Translations under genes and position numbers: made by a program
Source of the DNA: Streptomonospora nanhaiensis
Lineage (GTDB): Bacteria; Actinomycetota; Actinomycetes; Streptosporangiales; Streptosporangiaceae
Length of the DNA: 64,000 nt
NCBI RefSeq assembly: GCF_013410565.1
Contig: NZ_JACCFO010000001.1
Coordinates: 1,984,001 to 2,048,000, forward strand
Direction: 5' to 3'
The notes under the pieces: generated by a model
Told to the model about the DNA's origin: nothing
What the model saw: only the letters and a program-made list of their open reading frames with translations
The model's database searches: none
Shown: positions 26,439 through 35,033 of the stretch, piece after piece
How positions within the stretch are numbered: the first letter of the stretch is position 1
Layout: every line of letters starts with the position of its first letter

Positions 26439-26951
26439 ATGCCCGACCTCCCCGCCGTGCCGATCCGCCCGCTGCTGCCCGGGGACGTCGACGACGTGGT
26501 GGCGGTGAGCCTGGCCGCCGACACCCTGTTCGCCGAGGCCGGGCTGGTGCTGCCGCCCGACGACCCCCGCGCGATGCTGCGGGAGGCGCGCTGGGTGCTG
26601 GTGGCGCACTCCCCCGTCCGGGGCCTGGCGGCGCTGACCGTGCTGGACGGCGCGGCGCACCTGGAGCAGCTCGCCGTCCACCCCGCGCACGGGCGGCGCG
26701 GGGTGGGGTCGGCGCTGCTGGAGGCCGCGTGCGCGTTCGCGCGCGACCGGGGGTTCGCCGCGATGACGCTGACGACCTTCCGCGACCTGGCGTGGAACGC
26801 GCCCTGGTACGCGCGGCGCGGATTCGCGGAGTGGCCGCGCGAGCGGTGGGGGCCGCAGCTGCGGGCGCAGTGGCGGGCCGAGGAGGAGGCGGGGATCGTA
26901 GTGGCGCCGCGCATCGCGATGCGGCGCGAGCTGGGCGGCGCCCCGGCCTGA
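26439..26951 (+). CDS. GNAT family N-acetyltransferase
   Basis: The 170-residue product has a GNAT fold. The acetyl-CoA-binding motif A is LEQLAVHPAHGRRGVGSALLEAA (around residues 75-97), and the C-terminal NAPWYARRGFAEW is the usual motif B region. The substrate is unknown. ATG at 26439 matches the start of similarity (MPDLPAVPIRPLLPGD); an upstream frame extension overlaps the divergent zinc-ribbon gene and is rejected. No ribosome site is obvious. Confidence 0.85.
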   Translation: MPDLPAVPIRPLLPGDVDDVVAVSLAADTLFAEAGLVLPPDDPRAMLREARWVLVAHSPVRGLAALTVLDGAAHLEQLAVHPAHGRRGVGSALLEAACAFARDRGFAAMTLTTFRDLAWNAPWYARRGFAEWPRERWGPQLRAQWRAEEEAGIVVAPRIAMRRELGGAPA

Positions 26952-27204
26952 CCCCGCCCGCACCGCAGCCGCGCCGCCCCGCACGCGGCCCGGCCCGACC
27001 CCCCGCGCTCAGCGCAGGCGCCGCCAGCACGGCGGTCCGGCCTGGCCCCGCCCTCGCCGCAACCGCCGCACCCACGCGGCGCCCGCCCGTCCCGTCCGGC
27101 CCCGGGGCCTGACCCGCCGCGCCCTGCGCCGTCGAGCCCCGCCCAGGCGCGCGGGCACCACCGCCCGCCGCCCGGGGTCCCCTCCCCGACCGGCGGGCCG
27201 CCGG

Positions 27205-28419
27205 CTACCCCACCGTCGAGTCGAACACGTCCTCGCGCGCGTGCTGGAGGGCGCGCAGCAGGGCGCCGCGCAGGACGGGCGACTCCACGCGGCCCACTCC
27301 GACCTGGGGGGCGTTGGGCCCTATGCGGGCCGTGGCCCGGGCGACCCGGCCGGCGAGGTTGTCGCCGCCGCCCTGGGCGACCTCCCCGCCCAGCACCACC
27401 AGCCCCGGGTCCAGCACCACGCACACCGCCGCCACGCCCCGGGCGATGCGCTCGGCCAGCTCGTCCAGGAACGCGTCGCCCTCGGCGCCGGCCGCGCACG
27501 CCGCCGCCAGCAGTTCGCCCACGTCCTTGCCGGTGAACCCGTGGCCCTCCCCCAGCGCGCGGATCTCCTGGGCGCCCACCAGCGCCTGGAACCCGTGGGC
27601 GATGGTGGGCTGGTCGCGGGTGCGGCGCAGCGAGTGGTAGTCGCCGGGCAGTCCGACGTCGCCGGGCAGGGGCGCGCCCGGCACCGGCAGGTAGCCGATC
27701 TCGCCGGCCCCGCCGGTGACACCGGTGTGGATGCGGTCGTCCAGCATGATCGCCATGCCGACCCCGCCGCCCTTGCCCAGCCAGATGAGGACGAAGTCGG
27801 AGACGTCCTCGGCGGCCCCCTCGGCGTGCTCGGCCAGGGCGGCGAGGTTCACGTCGTTCTCGATGCGCACGAACGGCCCGAGGTCGGCGCGCAGCGCCTG
27901 GAAGGCGCCTTCCAGCCAGGTGTGCAGGTCGAACGAGAACCGCACCCCGCCGGTGCGCGGGTCGACGACACCGGGGGTGCCGATCGTGGCGCCGCTGAGC
28001 CGGTCCAGCGGCACCTCGCAGCGCCGCAGCAGGTCCATGACGGCGGCGTGCACGCGCTCGCCGGGGTCGCCGGTCTCGGCGGGGTCGACGGTGAAGTCGC
28101 CGATGACCTGCCCGGTGATGTCGGCGACGGCGCCGGTGACCTCGTCGGCGCGCACGTCCAGGGCCAGGGCGTAGGCGCTGGAGGGCACCACGGCGTAGAG
28201 CGCGGCGTTGGGCCCGCGCCCGCCGGCCTGGCTGCCGACGACGTGCACCAGCTGGCGCTCCTCCAGTCGGGCCAGCAGCTGCGACGCCGTCACCTTGGAC
28301 AGGCCGGTCTCCTGGCCCAACTGGGTGCGCGTCAGCGGTCCCGACGCCAGCAGAAGCTCCAGGGCGGCCCGGTCGTTGAGTTGGCGCAGCAGGCGTGGAG
28401 TCCCCGGACGTCGAGACAT
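27205..28419 (-). CDS. ROK family transcriptional regulator
   Basis: The 404-residue product has an N-terminal winged helix (TRTQLGQETGLSKVTASQLLARLEER, about 30-55) and a sugar-kinase-like ROK domain with GTPGVVDPRTG, IENDVNLAALAEH and GGAGEIGYLPV. The usual cysteine-rich zinc motif of ROK proteins is absent, replaced by PLPGDVGLPGDYHSL, so it is a regulator lacking that site and probably not a kinase. It is divergent from the sugar ABC operon that it most likely represses. ATG at 28419 was preferred; ATG at 28446 is possible but would place the start codon inside the AT-rich operator-like sequence. Confidence 0.9.
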   Translation of the reverse strand: MSRRPGTPRLLRQLNDRAALELLLASGPLTRTQLGQETGLSKVTASQLLARLEERQLVHVVGSQAGGRGPNAALYAVVPSSAYALALDVRADEVTGAVADITGQVIGDFTVDPAETGDPGERVHAAVMDLLRRCEVPLDRLSGATIGTPGVVDPRTGGVRFSFDLHTWLEGAFQALRADLGPFVRIENDVNLAALAEHAEGAAEDVSDFVLIWLGKGGGVGMAIMLDDRIHTGVTGGAGEIGYLPVPGAPLPGDVGLPGDYHSLRRTRDQPTIAHGFQALVGAQEIRALGEGHGFTGKDVGELLAAACAAGAEGDAFLDELAERIARGVAAVCVVLDPGLVVLGGEVAQGGGDNLAGRVARATARIGPNAPQVGVGRVESPVLRGALLRALQHAREDVFDSTVG

Positions 28420-28445
28420 AACCGTGACACCCCGTTCTCTATTCA

Positions 28446-28471
28446 TTAGGAAAGTTTCTTGTTAGTTTAAC
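28446..28471. promoter_or_regulatory. AT-rich double palindrome, candidate ROK operator
   Basis: Two short dyads lie side by side: GAAAGTTTC (28450-28458) and GTTAGTTTAAC (28461-28471), preceded by TTAG. This is an AT-rich island in GC-rich DNA. It sits between the divergent ROK gene and ABC operon and resembles the TTAG/TTTC-type sites bound by ROK repressors, so it is a candidate operator for both. Confidence 0.55.
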
Positions 28472-28690
28472 GGCCGATCCGGACCGGCGCCGCACCGGCG
28501 CCCTCTCAAGGCCCTTCCGGCGGCGCGCCGGGCGGGGCGGACCGACCACAGGTGCCATCCCAGCACACCCCTGCACACCCCTCGAACCGACGACGAAGCC
28601 CGCACCGCGCTTGCAGCCGACCCGGAGATGTACGGGGGCGTCTTCTCGACGCAACGTCGCGCGTGGCGACGCGTGAAGGGAGTTACCAGC

Positions 28691-29983
28691 ATGAGATCCC
28701 TGAAGACCGCAACCGTGACGACGGCGGTGCTGCTGGCCGCAGCCGCCTGCGGCCAGGGCGGCTCGGGAGGCGGCACCGACCCCTCCGAGGCGCCCGAGAG
28801 CCTGACCGTGTGGGTCATGGGCACCGCCAACGACCCGCTCAAGGAGTACTTCGACACCGTCGAGCAGCGCTACCAGGAGACCTACCCCGACACCGCCGTC
28901 GAGGTCGAGTTCATCTCCTGGCCCGACGCCCAGCAGTCCATCAACAACGCGCTGGCCGGCGGCGACGCCCCCGACGTCCTGGAGGTCGGCAACGACCAGG
29001 TCGCCAACTGGGCCGCCCAGGGCGCCCTCATGGACATCACCTCCCACACCGAGGAGTGGGCGGCGGTCGGCGAGATGGACCAGGCCGCCGTGGAGTACGG
29101 CACCTACGAGGGCGCCCAGTACGGCATCCCGTGGTTCTCGGGCGTGCGCACGCTCTACTACCGCGCCGACTGGCTGGAGGACATCGGCATGGAGCCGCCC
29201 ACCACCTGGGACGAACTGGTGGAGGTCGCCAAGGCCATCGAGGACGAGAAGGGCGTCCCCGGCTTCGCCGCCCCCACCGACTTCACCAACGGCATCGCCA
29301 GCTTCATCTGGAGCAACGGCGGCGAGATCGCCACGATGGAGGGCGACTCCTGGGAGGGGCGGCTCACCTCCCCCGAGACCCAGGAGGCCATCGAGTTCTA
29401 CGCCGGCCTGACCACCGAGGAGGAGGTCTCCCCCCAGTCCTACGTCGGTGAGAACGAGCTCGTCCCGTTGGCCGACATGGCCAACGGCGAGGTCGGCATG
29501 TACATCGACGGCGGCTGGGCGCTGACCTCCATGGAGGAGCAGGCCGAGGACCCGGCCGTGCTGGAGGAGATCGGCGCCGCGCCCATCCCCGGCGCCGAGG
29601 GCATCGCCCCGGCGTTCGCCGGCGGCTCCGCGCTCACCGTCTTCGCCACCACCGAGCACCCCGACTTCGCGTTCGAACTGCTCAAGGTGATGGGCGACCA
29701 GGAGGGCGGCAAGGGCTACGCCGACGCCGCCGGCTACTTCCCGGCCTACCCCGAGATGCTCGACGACGAGTCCTACCAGTCCGACCCGGTCACCGCGGCC
29801 GCCGCCGAGCAGATGCGCAACACCAAGTTCTTCCCGACCACGCCGAACTGGAACGCCGCCGACCAGGACGGCAAGATCCTGCCCGGCGCGGTGCTGGACA
29901 TCGTCCGCGGCGAGGACCCCGACGAGGTCCTGCGGGCCGCCAACGAGGAGCTGACCGAGGTCCTCAACGAGCCCGTCGAGTAG
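28691..29983 (+). CDS. Sugar ABC transporter substrate-binding lipoprotein
   Basis: The 430-residue product is an extracellular family 1 solute-binding protein. The signal peptide ends in the lipobox AAAC (TTAVLLAAAACGQ), then a Gly/Ser linker, then the binding fold starting LTVWVMGTANDPLKEYFDTV. WPDAQQSINNALAGGDAPDVLEVGN is the characteristic early signature. ATG at 28691 follows GAAGGGAG at 28675-28682; upstream in-frame starts lack this. It heads an operon with two permeases and a GH3 hydrolase. A stem-loop after its stop probably raises its mRNA level over the permeases. An amino-sugar or chito-oligosaccharide ligand is inferred from the downstream enzyme. Confidence 0.93.
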   Translation: MRSLKTATVTTAVLLAAAACGQGGSGGGTDPSEAPESLTVWVMGTANDPLKEYFDTVEQRYQETYPDTAVEVEFISWPDAQQSINNALAGGDAPDVLEVGNDQVANWAAQGALMDITSHTEEWAAVGEMDQAAVEYGTYEGAQYGIPWFSGVRTLYYRADWLEDIGMEPPTTWDELVEVAKAIEDEKGVPGFAAPTDFTNGIASFIWSNGGEIATMEGDSWEGRLTSPETQEAIEFYAGLTTEEEVSPQSYVGENELVPLADMANGEVGMYIDGGWALTSMEEQAEDPAVLEEIGAAPIPGAEGIAPAFAGGSALTVFATTEHPDFAFELLKVMGDQEGGKGYADAAGYFPAYPEMLDDESYQSDPVTAAAAEQMRNTKFFPTTPNWNAADQDGKILPGAVLDIVRGEDPDEVLRAANEELTEVLNEPVE

Positions 29984-29998
29984 CCCGACCCTCCGACC

Positions 29999-30037
29999 GG
30001 CCGGGGCGGCGCCCCCACCCCTCACGCCGCCCCGGCC
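29999..30037 (+). terminator. Intercistronic hairpin between binding protein and permease
   Basis: GGCCGGGGCGGCG (29999-30011) pairs perfectly with CGCCGCCCCGGCC (30025-30037) around a 13-base loop. It lies inside the operon, after the binding-protein gene. Such hairpins act as attenuators or mRNA stabilisers, so that more binding protein than permease is made. Confidence 0.65.
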
Positions 30038-30075
30038 CCACGAACCGGTCCTCGACCCGATTGCGAAGTCCCGCC

Positions 30076-31071
30076 ATGGCACAGACCGCCGAAGCCGTAC
30101 GAGGCCAGAGCCCGCCGGCGCCGCCGCCCCCCGGGCCGCCCACCCCGCCCCGGCCGCGCCGCCGCAAGATCCCCACCCCCTACCTGCTGATCGCCCCCGC
30201 CCTGGTGCTGCTGGTCCTGGTCCAGCTCGGACCGATCCTGCAGATGGTGTGGAACTCGCTGCACAGCTACACCGTCCGCCACCTGCTGCCCACCGCTCCG
30301 GCGCCCGAGTGGAACAGCTTCGCCCACTACGCCACGCTGCTCTCCGACGCCGAGTTCTGGATGATCCTGCGCAACACCGTGGTGGTGTGCGCGCTCATGG
30401 TCGGCGTCACCATGGTCCTGGGCACCGCCGTGGGCAACCTGCTGCACCGGCTGCCGCGCTGGTTCTCGGTGACCGTCTCGATCGGGATGATGCTGGCCTG
30501 GGCCACCCCCGCCATCAGCGCCTCGCTGGTGTTCCGGTGGCTTTTCCTGCCCGAGCGCGGCCTGGCCAACGTGGCGCTGGACCGGCTGCCCGACTGGCTG
30601 GTGGGCGGCGGCTGGCTCGACTACAACTGGTTCCTGGAGCCGGTGCCGCTGTTCACCGTGCTGATCCTGGTGATCGTGTGGCAGTCGTTCCCGTTCGTCG
30701 CGGTGTCGGTGCTGGCCGGCCTCAAGAGCATCCCCGACGAGCTGTACGAGGCCGCGCGGGTGGACGGCGCGGGCGGCTGGCGGTCGTTCTGGAGCATCAC
30801 GTTCCCGATGCTGCGCCCGCTGTTCGCGCTGCTGCTGGTGCTGCAGATCATCTGGGACCTGCGGGTGTTCACCCAGCTCTACATCCTGGCCAACAGCTTC
30901 CAGAACAAGTCGGTGTACCTGCTGTCCTACTACATCTACCAGCAGGGGTTCTCGGCCAGCCCGGCCAACTACGGCATGGGCTCGGCCATCGCGGTGGTCA
31001 TGACGGTCATGATCCTCGCCGTCACCGCCTACTACCTGCGCATCATGATCCGCCAGGGGGAGACCCGATGA
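30076..31071 (+). CDS. Sugar ABC transporter permease (MalF type)
   Basis: The 331-residue inner-membrane protein has a Pro-rich cytoplasmic N-terminus and about six membrane segments. The EAA loop that contacts the ATPase is ELYEAARVDGAGGWRSFWSITFPML. It pairs with the next permease, whose start overlaps its stop (ATGA at 31068-31071). No ATPase gene is in the operon; in many actinomycetes a shared ATPase (MsiK) energises such carriers. ATG at 30076 gives MAQTAEAV; a TTG at 30061 is an alternative. Confidence 0.92.
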   Translation: MAQTAEAVRGQSPPAPPPPGPPTPPRPRRRKIPTPYLLIAPALVLLVLVQLGPILQMVWNSLHSYTVRHLLPTAPAPEWNSFAHYATLLSDAEFWMILRNTVVVCALMVGVTMVLGTAVGNLLHRLPRWFSVTVSIGMMLAWATPAISASLVFRWLFLPERGLANVALDRLPDWLVGGGWLDYNWFLEPVPLFTVLILVIVWQSFPFVAVSVLAGLKSIPDELYEAARVDGAGGWRSFWSITFPMLRPLFALLLVLQIIWDLRVFTQLYILANSFQNKSVYLLSYYIYQQGFSASPANYGMGSAIAVVMTVMILAVTAYYLRIMIRQGETR

Positions 31072-31997
31072 CCGCGACGACGACCGCCCGCGCCTCCGGA
31101 GCCGCCCGCGCGCCGCGCCGGCGCCGCACCCCGCCGCCGGTGCTGGCGCGCCGCGCCGGCGCCTACGCCGCCGGCGCCGCCGTGCTGGTGTTCTCGGTGT
31201 TCCCCGTCTACTGGATGGTGGCCACCGCGTTCAAGCCGGTCGGCGAGATCTTCTCCAAGGACGTGCGGCTGTTCCCGGGCAGCCTGACGCTGGAGCACTT
31301 CGACCGGGTGATCAACGGCGAACTGATCCCCGGCGTCAACTTCTGGGAGTTCCTGGGCAACAGCCTGCTGGTGACCCTGGGCTCGGTGGCGGCCGGCGCG
31401 CTGCTGTCGCTGCTGGCGGCCGTGGCGGTGGCCCGCTTCCGGTTCAAGATGCGCACCGCCTTCATCATGGTGCTGATGGTGATCCAGATGGTGCCCTGCG
31501 AGGCGCTGATCATCTCCATCTTCATCAACTTCCGCCGCCTGCAGGACGCCTCGGGCGTGCAGATGCTGGGCAACCTCACCGGCATCCTCATCGTCTACAC
31601 CGCGTTCTCCCTGCCCATCACGATCATGATGCTGCGCGGGTTCGTCGCCGCGGTGCCCCGCGAGCTGGAGGAGGCCGCCGCCATCGACGGCGCCGGCCCC
31701 TGGACGGTGTTCTGGCGGATCCTGATGCCGCTGGTGGCGCCGGGCCTGGTGGCCGCCAGCATCTTCGCCTTCATCACCGCCTGGAACGAGTTCATCGTCG
31801 CGCTGACGTTCCTGGGACGCAGCACCGAGGAGTACACGCTGCCGCTGACACTGTCCTACTACTTCGGCCGCTTCGGCACCGAGTGGGGCGCGATCATGGC
31901 CGCCTCCACCCTGCTCACCCTCCCGGTGATGGCGTTCTTCCTGTTCGTCCAGCGCCGTATGGTCTCGGGTCTGACCATGGGCGCGGTCAAGGGCTGA
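31068..31997 (+). CDS. Sugar ABC transporter permease (MalG type)
   Basis: The 309-residue membrane protein is the second permease of the carrier. Its first membrane helix (AAGAAVLVFSVFPVYWMVATAFKP) and EAA loop (ELEEAAAIDGAGPWTVFWRILMPLV) are typical of the MalG-like subunit of carbohydrate transporters. The start overlaps the preceding permease by four bases, implying coupled translation and equal amounts. Long frames upstream in this register are shadows of the first permease. Confidence 0.93.
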   Translation: MTATTTARASGAARAPRRRRTPPPVLARRAGAYAAGAAVLVFSVFPVYWMVATAFKPVGEIFSKDVRLFPGSLTLEHFDRVINGELIPGVNFWEFLGNSLLVTLGSVAAGALLSLLAAVAVARFRFKMRTAFIMVLMVIQMVPCEALIISIFINFRRLQDASGVQMLGNLTGILIVYTAFSLPITIMMLRGFVAAVPRELEEAAAIDGAGPWTVFWRILMPLVAPGLVAASIFAFITAWNEFIVALTFLGRSTEEYTLPLTLSYYFGRFGTEWGAIMAASTLLTLPVMAFFLFVQRRMVSGLTMGAVKG

Positions 31998-32113
31998 GCC
32001 GCTCCGGCCCCCGCCGCAGCCCGCCCCGCGTGCCGCGCCCCGCCCCGGGCGCGGCGCGCCCGCGCCCGCCCACCCTGCGCGGTCGTCCCCTCACCCCATT
32101 GAACGGAGTCCCC

Positions 32114-33565
32114 ATGCCCGCAGATCCGCAGCTCGATCGCCTCGCCAACGCGACGCTGCTGGTGCCCTTCGAGTCCTACGACGCGCCGCGCTGGGTGCTC
32201 GACGGGCTCGCCGAGGGCGTGGCCGGCGTCTGCCTGTTCCACAACAACATCGCCGACGCCGAGCAGGTGACCGCGCTGAACCGGCGCCTGGCCGAGGCCG
32301 CCGACTCCCCGCTGGTGTCGCTGGACGAGGAGGGCGGCGACGTCACCCGCATCGGCCAGCGCGAGGGCAGCGGCTACCCGGGCAACGCGGCGCTGGGCGC
32401 CGTGGACGACCCCGAGCTGACGCGGGCCGTGCACCGCTCGCTGGGCGCCGAGCTGAGCGAACTGGGCTTCACCCTGGACCTCGCGCCCTCGGCCGACGTC
32501 AACACCGTGGCCGAGAACCCGGGGATCGGCACCCGGTCCTTCGGCGCCGACCCCGAACTGGTGGCCCGCCACACCGCCGCCGCGGTCGCGGGGCTCCAGG
32601 AGGGCGGGGTGGCCGCCTGCGCCAAGCACTTCCCCGGCCACGGCGCCACCCACCAGGACTCCCACACCGAGCTGCCGGTGGTCGACGCCGACCGCGACCT
32701 GCTGTTCGCGCGGGAGCTGCTGCCCTTCCGGGCGGCGGTCCAGGAGGGGGTGCAGGCGGTCCTGACCGCCCACATCCGGCTGCCCCTGCTGGGCCTGACC
32801 GGCGCGGCGACGCTGGCGCCCAGCGTCGTCAACGGGCTGCTGCGCACCGAACTGGGCTTCACCGGTACGGTCATCACCGACGCCCTGGACATGGCCGGGG
32901 TCAGCGCCCGCATCGGGATCCCCGAGGCGGCGGTGCGGGCGCTGAGCGCCGGGTGCGACCTGCTGTGCCTGGGCCGGTTCGTCTACGCCGACCAGGTGGC
33001 GGCCATCCGGTCGGCGATCACCGCCGCCGTGGCCGAAGGCCGCCTCAGCGGAGAGCGGCTGGAGGAGGCCGCCGAGCGGACGGCGCGGCTGCGCGCCTGG
33101 ACCGCCCGCCGCCCGCGCGGCGCCCGGGTGGCCGACATCGGGCTGGAGTCCGCGCGGCGGGCCGTGCGGGTGCAGGGCGCGGTGCCGGCGCTGCGCGACC
33201 CGGTGGTGGTGGAGATCGACGCCCCGCCGGGTATCGCCGTGGGCGAGGTGCCGTGGGGCCTGGCGCCGTGGTTCCCGGGCACCGAGCGGCTGGACGCCGA
33301 GGCGGCGGCCCCCGAGCGGGTGCTGGCCTCGGCCCAGGGCCGGAGCCTGGTGGTGGTGGTGCGCGACGCCCACCGCTACCCCGCCACGCGGGCGCTGGTG
33401 GCCGAGCTGTGCCGGGCGCGCCCCGACGCCGTGGTGGTCGAGATGGGCCTGCCGGCCTGGCGGCCCGAGTGCGCCGCCTACATCAGCACCTACGGCGCGG
33501 CCCGGGTCAACGGGCAGAGCGCGGCGGAGGTGCTGGGAGCGTCCGCCGGGGCGTCGGTAGTCTGA
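32114..33565 (+). CDS. Glycoside hydrolase family 3, NagZ-type beta-N-acetylhexosaminidase
   Basis: The 483-residue product has a GH3 TIM-barrel with the NagZ signature KHFPGHGATHQDSH (around residues 175-190), whose His-Asp dyad is the unusual general acid of bacterial NagZ enzymes. The nucleophile is expected in VITDALDMAGVS. No signal peptide is seen, so it probably cleaves imported N-acetylglucosamine-containing sugars in the cytoplasm, either chito-oligosaccharides or muropeptide fragments. A C-terminal region of about 140 residues resembles the second GH3 domain. It ends the ROK-regulated ABC operon, 116 bases after the second permease. Confidence 0.88.
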   Translation: MPADPQLDRLANATLLVPFESYDAPRWVLDGLAEGVAGVCLFHNNIADAEQVTALNRRLAEAADSPLVSLDEEGGDVTRIGQREGSGYPGNAALGAVDDPELTRAVHRSLGAELSELGFTLDLAPSADVNTVAENPGIGTRSFGADPELVARHTAAAVAGLQEGGVAACAKHFPGHGATHQDSHTELPVVDADRDLLFARELLPFRAAVQEGVQAVLTAHIRLPLLGLTGAATLAPSVVNGLLRTELGFTGTVITDALDMAGVSARIGIPEAAVRALSAGCDLLCLGRFVYADQVAAIRSAITAAVAEGRLSGERLEEAAERTARLRAWTARRPRGARVADIGLESARRAVRVQGAVPALRDPVVVEIDAPPGIAVGEVPWGLAPWFPGTERLDAEAAAPERVLASAQGRSLVVVVRDAHRYPATRALVAELCRARPDAVVVEMGLPAWRPECAAYISTYGAARVNGQSAAEVLGASAGASVV

Positions 33566-33576
33566 AGGGGTCCCCG

Positions 33577-33604
33577 CGCGGGCGCACCCCCGGGGGCGCC
33601 CGCG
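33577..33604 (+). terminator. Terminator of the sugar operon
   Basis: CGCGGGCGC (33577-33585) pairs with GCGCCCGCG (33596-33604) around an 11-base loop, starting 12 bases after the GH3 stop codon. Confidence 0.6.
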
Positions 33605-33724
33605 GCCCGGCCCCGTCCCCGCACCCGTTCCCGGCCGCACCGGTAGGAGAAGTACAGATGCAGGTCACCGCCCCGCGTGTGCCACACGTTCGCCCCGCTG
33701 ACGCGGCCGTCCCAGCCGTCACGG

Positions 33725-33730
33725 CATAAT
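33725..33730 (+). promoter_or_regulatory. -10 element of a likely leaderless Rrf2 transcript
   Basis: CATAAT ends seven bases before the ATG at 33737, so the transcript would begin at or next to the start codon. No ribosome site is present upstream of that ATG, which agrees with leaderless translation. No convincing -35 is seen. Confidence 0.5.
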
Positions 33731-33736
33731 CGCAGC

Positions 33737-34189
33737 ATGCGCCTTTCTGCCCGGGTCGACTACGCGTTGCGTGCCGCGGCCGAACTCGCCGCCGCCAGTG
33801 GCGGTCCGGTTACGGCCGAACAGCTGGCGCGCGCCCAGGCCATCCCCGGAAAGTTCCTGGAGAACATCCTCACCCAGCTGCGCCGCGCGGGCCTGGTGCG
33901 CAGCCAGCGCGGCCCGGTGGGGGGCTACTGGCTGGCCCGCTCCCCCTCCGACATCTCCCTGGCCGACGTCATCCGCGCCGTCGACGGCCCGCTGGCCAAC
34001 GTCCGCGGCGAGCGCCCCGAGCACGTCGACTACGACGGCGCGGCCCGCAGCCTGCAGCAGGTGTGGATCGCGCTGCGCGCCAGCGAGCGCTCGATCCTGG
34101 AGAGCGTGACCCTGGAGGACGTCTCGACCGGGCGGCTGCCGGCCACGGTGCGCACCCTGGCCGAGGACCCCGACGCCTGGGCGAGCTGA
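33737..34189 (+). CDS. Rrf2 family transcriptional regulator (no Fe-S cysteines)
   Basis: The 150-residue product has the Rrf2 winged helix beginning MRLSARVDYALRAAAELA and the typical wing GPVGGYWLARSPSDISLADVIRAVDGP. It contains no cysteine at all, so unlike IscR or NsrR it cannot bind an iron-sulphur cluster through Cys and must sense something else or nothing. ATG at 33737 is the family start and the gene seems to be leaderless. It ends convergent with dps. Target genes are unknown. Confidence 0.9.
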   Translation: MRLSARVDYALRAAAELAAASGGPVTAEQLARAQAIPGKFLENILTQLRRAGLVRSQRGPVGGYWLARSPSDISLADVIRAVDGPLANVRGERPEHVDYDGAARSLQQVWIALRASERSILESVTLEDVSTGRLPATVRTLAEDPDAWAS

Positions 34190-34229
34190 CCCCCACCAGC
34201 AGCGCATCTGCGCCCATCCCCGCACACCG

Positions 34230-34260
34230 CGACGCCGGCGGCGCGCGGCCGCCGGCGTCG
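34230..34260. terminator. Bidirectional terminator between rrf2-type gene and dps
   Basis: CGACGCCGGCGGC (34230-34242) pairs perfectly with GCCGCCGGCGTCG (34248-34260) around a 5-base loop. It sits between two convergent stop codons. Confidence 0.7.
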
Positions 34261-34318
34261 GCGAGGTCGTTCGGGCCCGGCGCGGGCGCCCGCCCGCGAC
34301 CCGCCTTCGGGCGGTGCC

Positions 34319-34795
34319 TCAGCGCATGGCCTCGAACATCCAGTGCTGCTGCTCCAGGTCCTCGGCCGCGGCGATGAGCTGGTCCTGGGTGACGGGGTCG
34401 GGCTCCTCGGTGGCGGCGATGCGCTCGCGGAACCTGCGCACCACCCCGGCCAGGGCGTCGGTGACCACCGCGATCACCTTGTCGTCCTGGAGGTAGCCGG
34501 GGTCCGGCTGGGAGATCTGGGTGTCGGCGGCGACCTTCGTGGAGCGCCCGTCGGGGTTGACGCCGATGGCGACCGCGCGCTCGGCGAGCACGTCGGTGTG
34601 GTTGCGCGCCACCTCGACCAGTTCGTCGAGCTGAAGGTGCACCGACCGGAACGAGCGCCCGATGACGTTCCAGTGCGCCTGCTTGGCCAGCAGGGACAGG
34701 TCGATCAGGTCGACCACGGCGCCCTGCAGCGCCTCACCGGTGGTCTTCCGGGCGTTGTCGTCAAGCGGTCCGTGGATCTTCTGCATAACGTTCAT
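34319..34795 (-). CDS. dps: Dps/ferritin-like DNA-protection protein
   Basis: The 158-residue product is a Dps-type miniferritin that oxidises and stores iron and protects DNA. The ferroxidase region LLAKQAHWNVIGRSFRSVHLQLDEL has the His and the downstream Asp/Glu residues that form the inter-subunit centre. The N-terminus is short, without a Lys-rich DNA-binding tail. ATG at 34795 is preceded by GGGGG. It is a single-gene unit between an Rrf2 regulator and clgR. Confidence 0.92.
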   Translation of the reverse strand: MNVMQKIHGPLDDNARKTTGEALQGAVVDLIDLSLLAKQAHWNVIGRSFRSVHLQLDELVEVARNHTDVLAERAVAIGVNPDGRSTKVAADTQISQPDPGYLQDDKVIAVVTDALAGVVRRFRERIAATEEPDPVTQDQLIAAAEDLEQQHWMFEAMR

Positions 34796-35033
34796 CCCCC
34801 GATGTGCCGTTTGCGTTTCCAGGGGTCACCTGCCCGACATAACGGGCGGGAAACACGGGCGGCGGGGGCCGGGCGGCCGCACCGGGGGCGCGGCGCCGGG
34901 CCGGCCGCCGCGCCGGAAAAGCGCGGCGCCGGCCGCTCGGGGTAGTTGAGCGGCCGGCGTCGTCGCCGTGTGTATGCGGCCCGCGGGGCGGCGGGCCGGT
35001 GTTGGAGCAGGGTGTGCCGGGCGGCGGGCGGTG

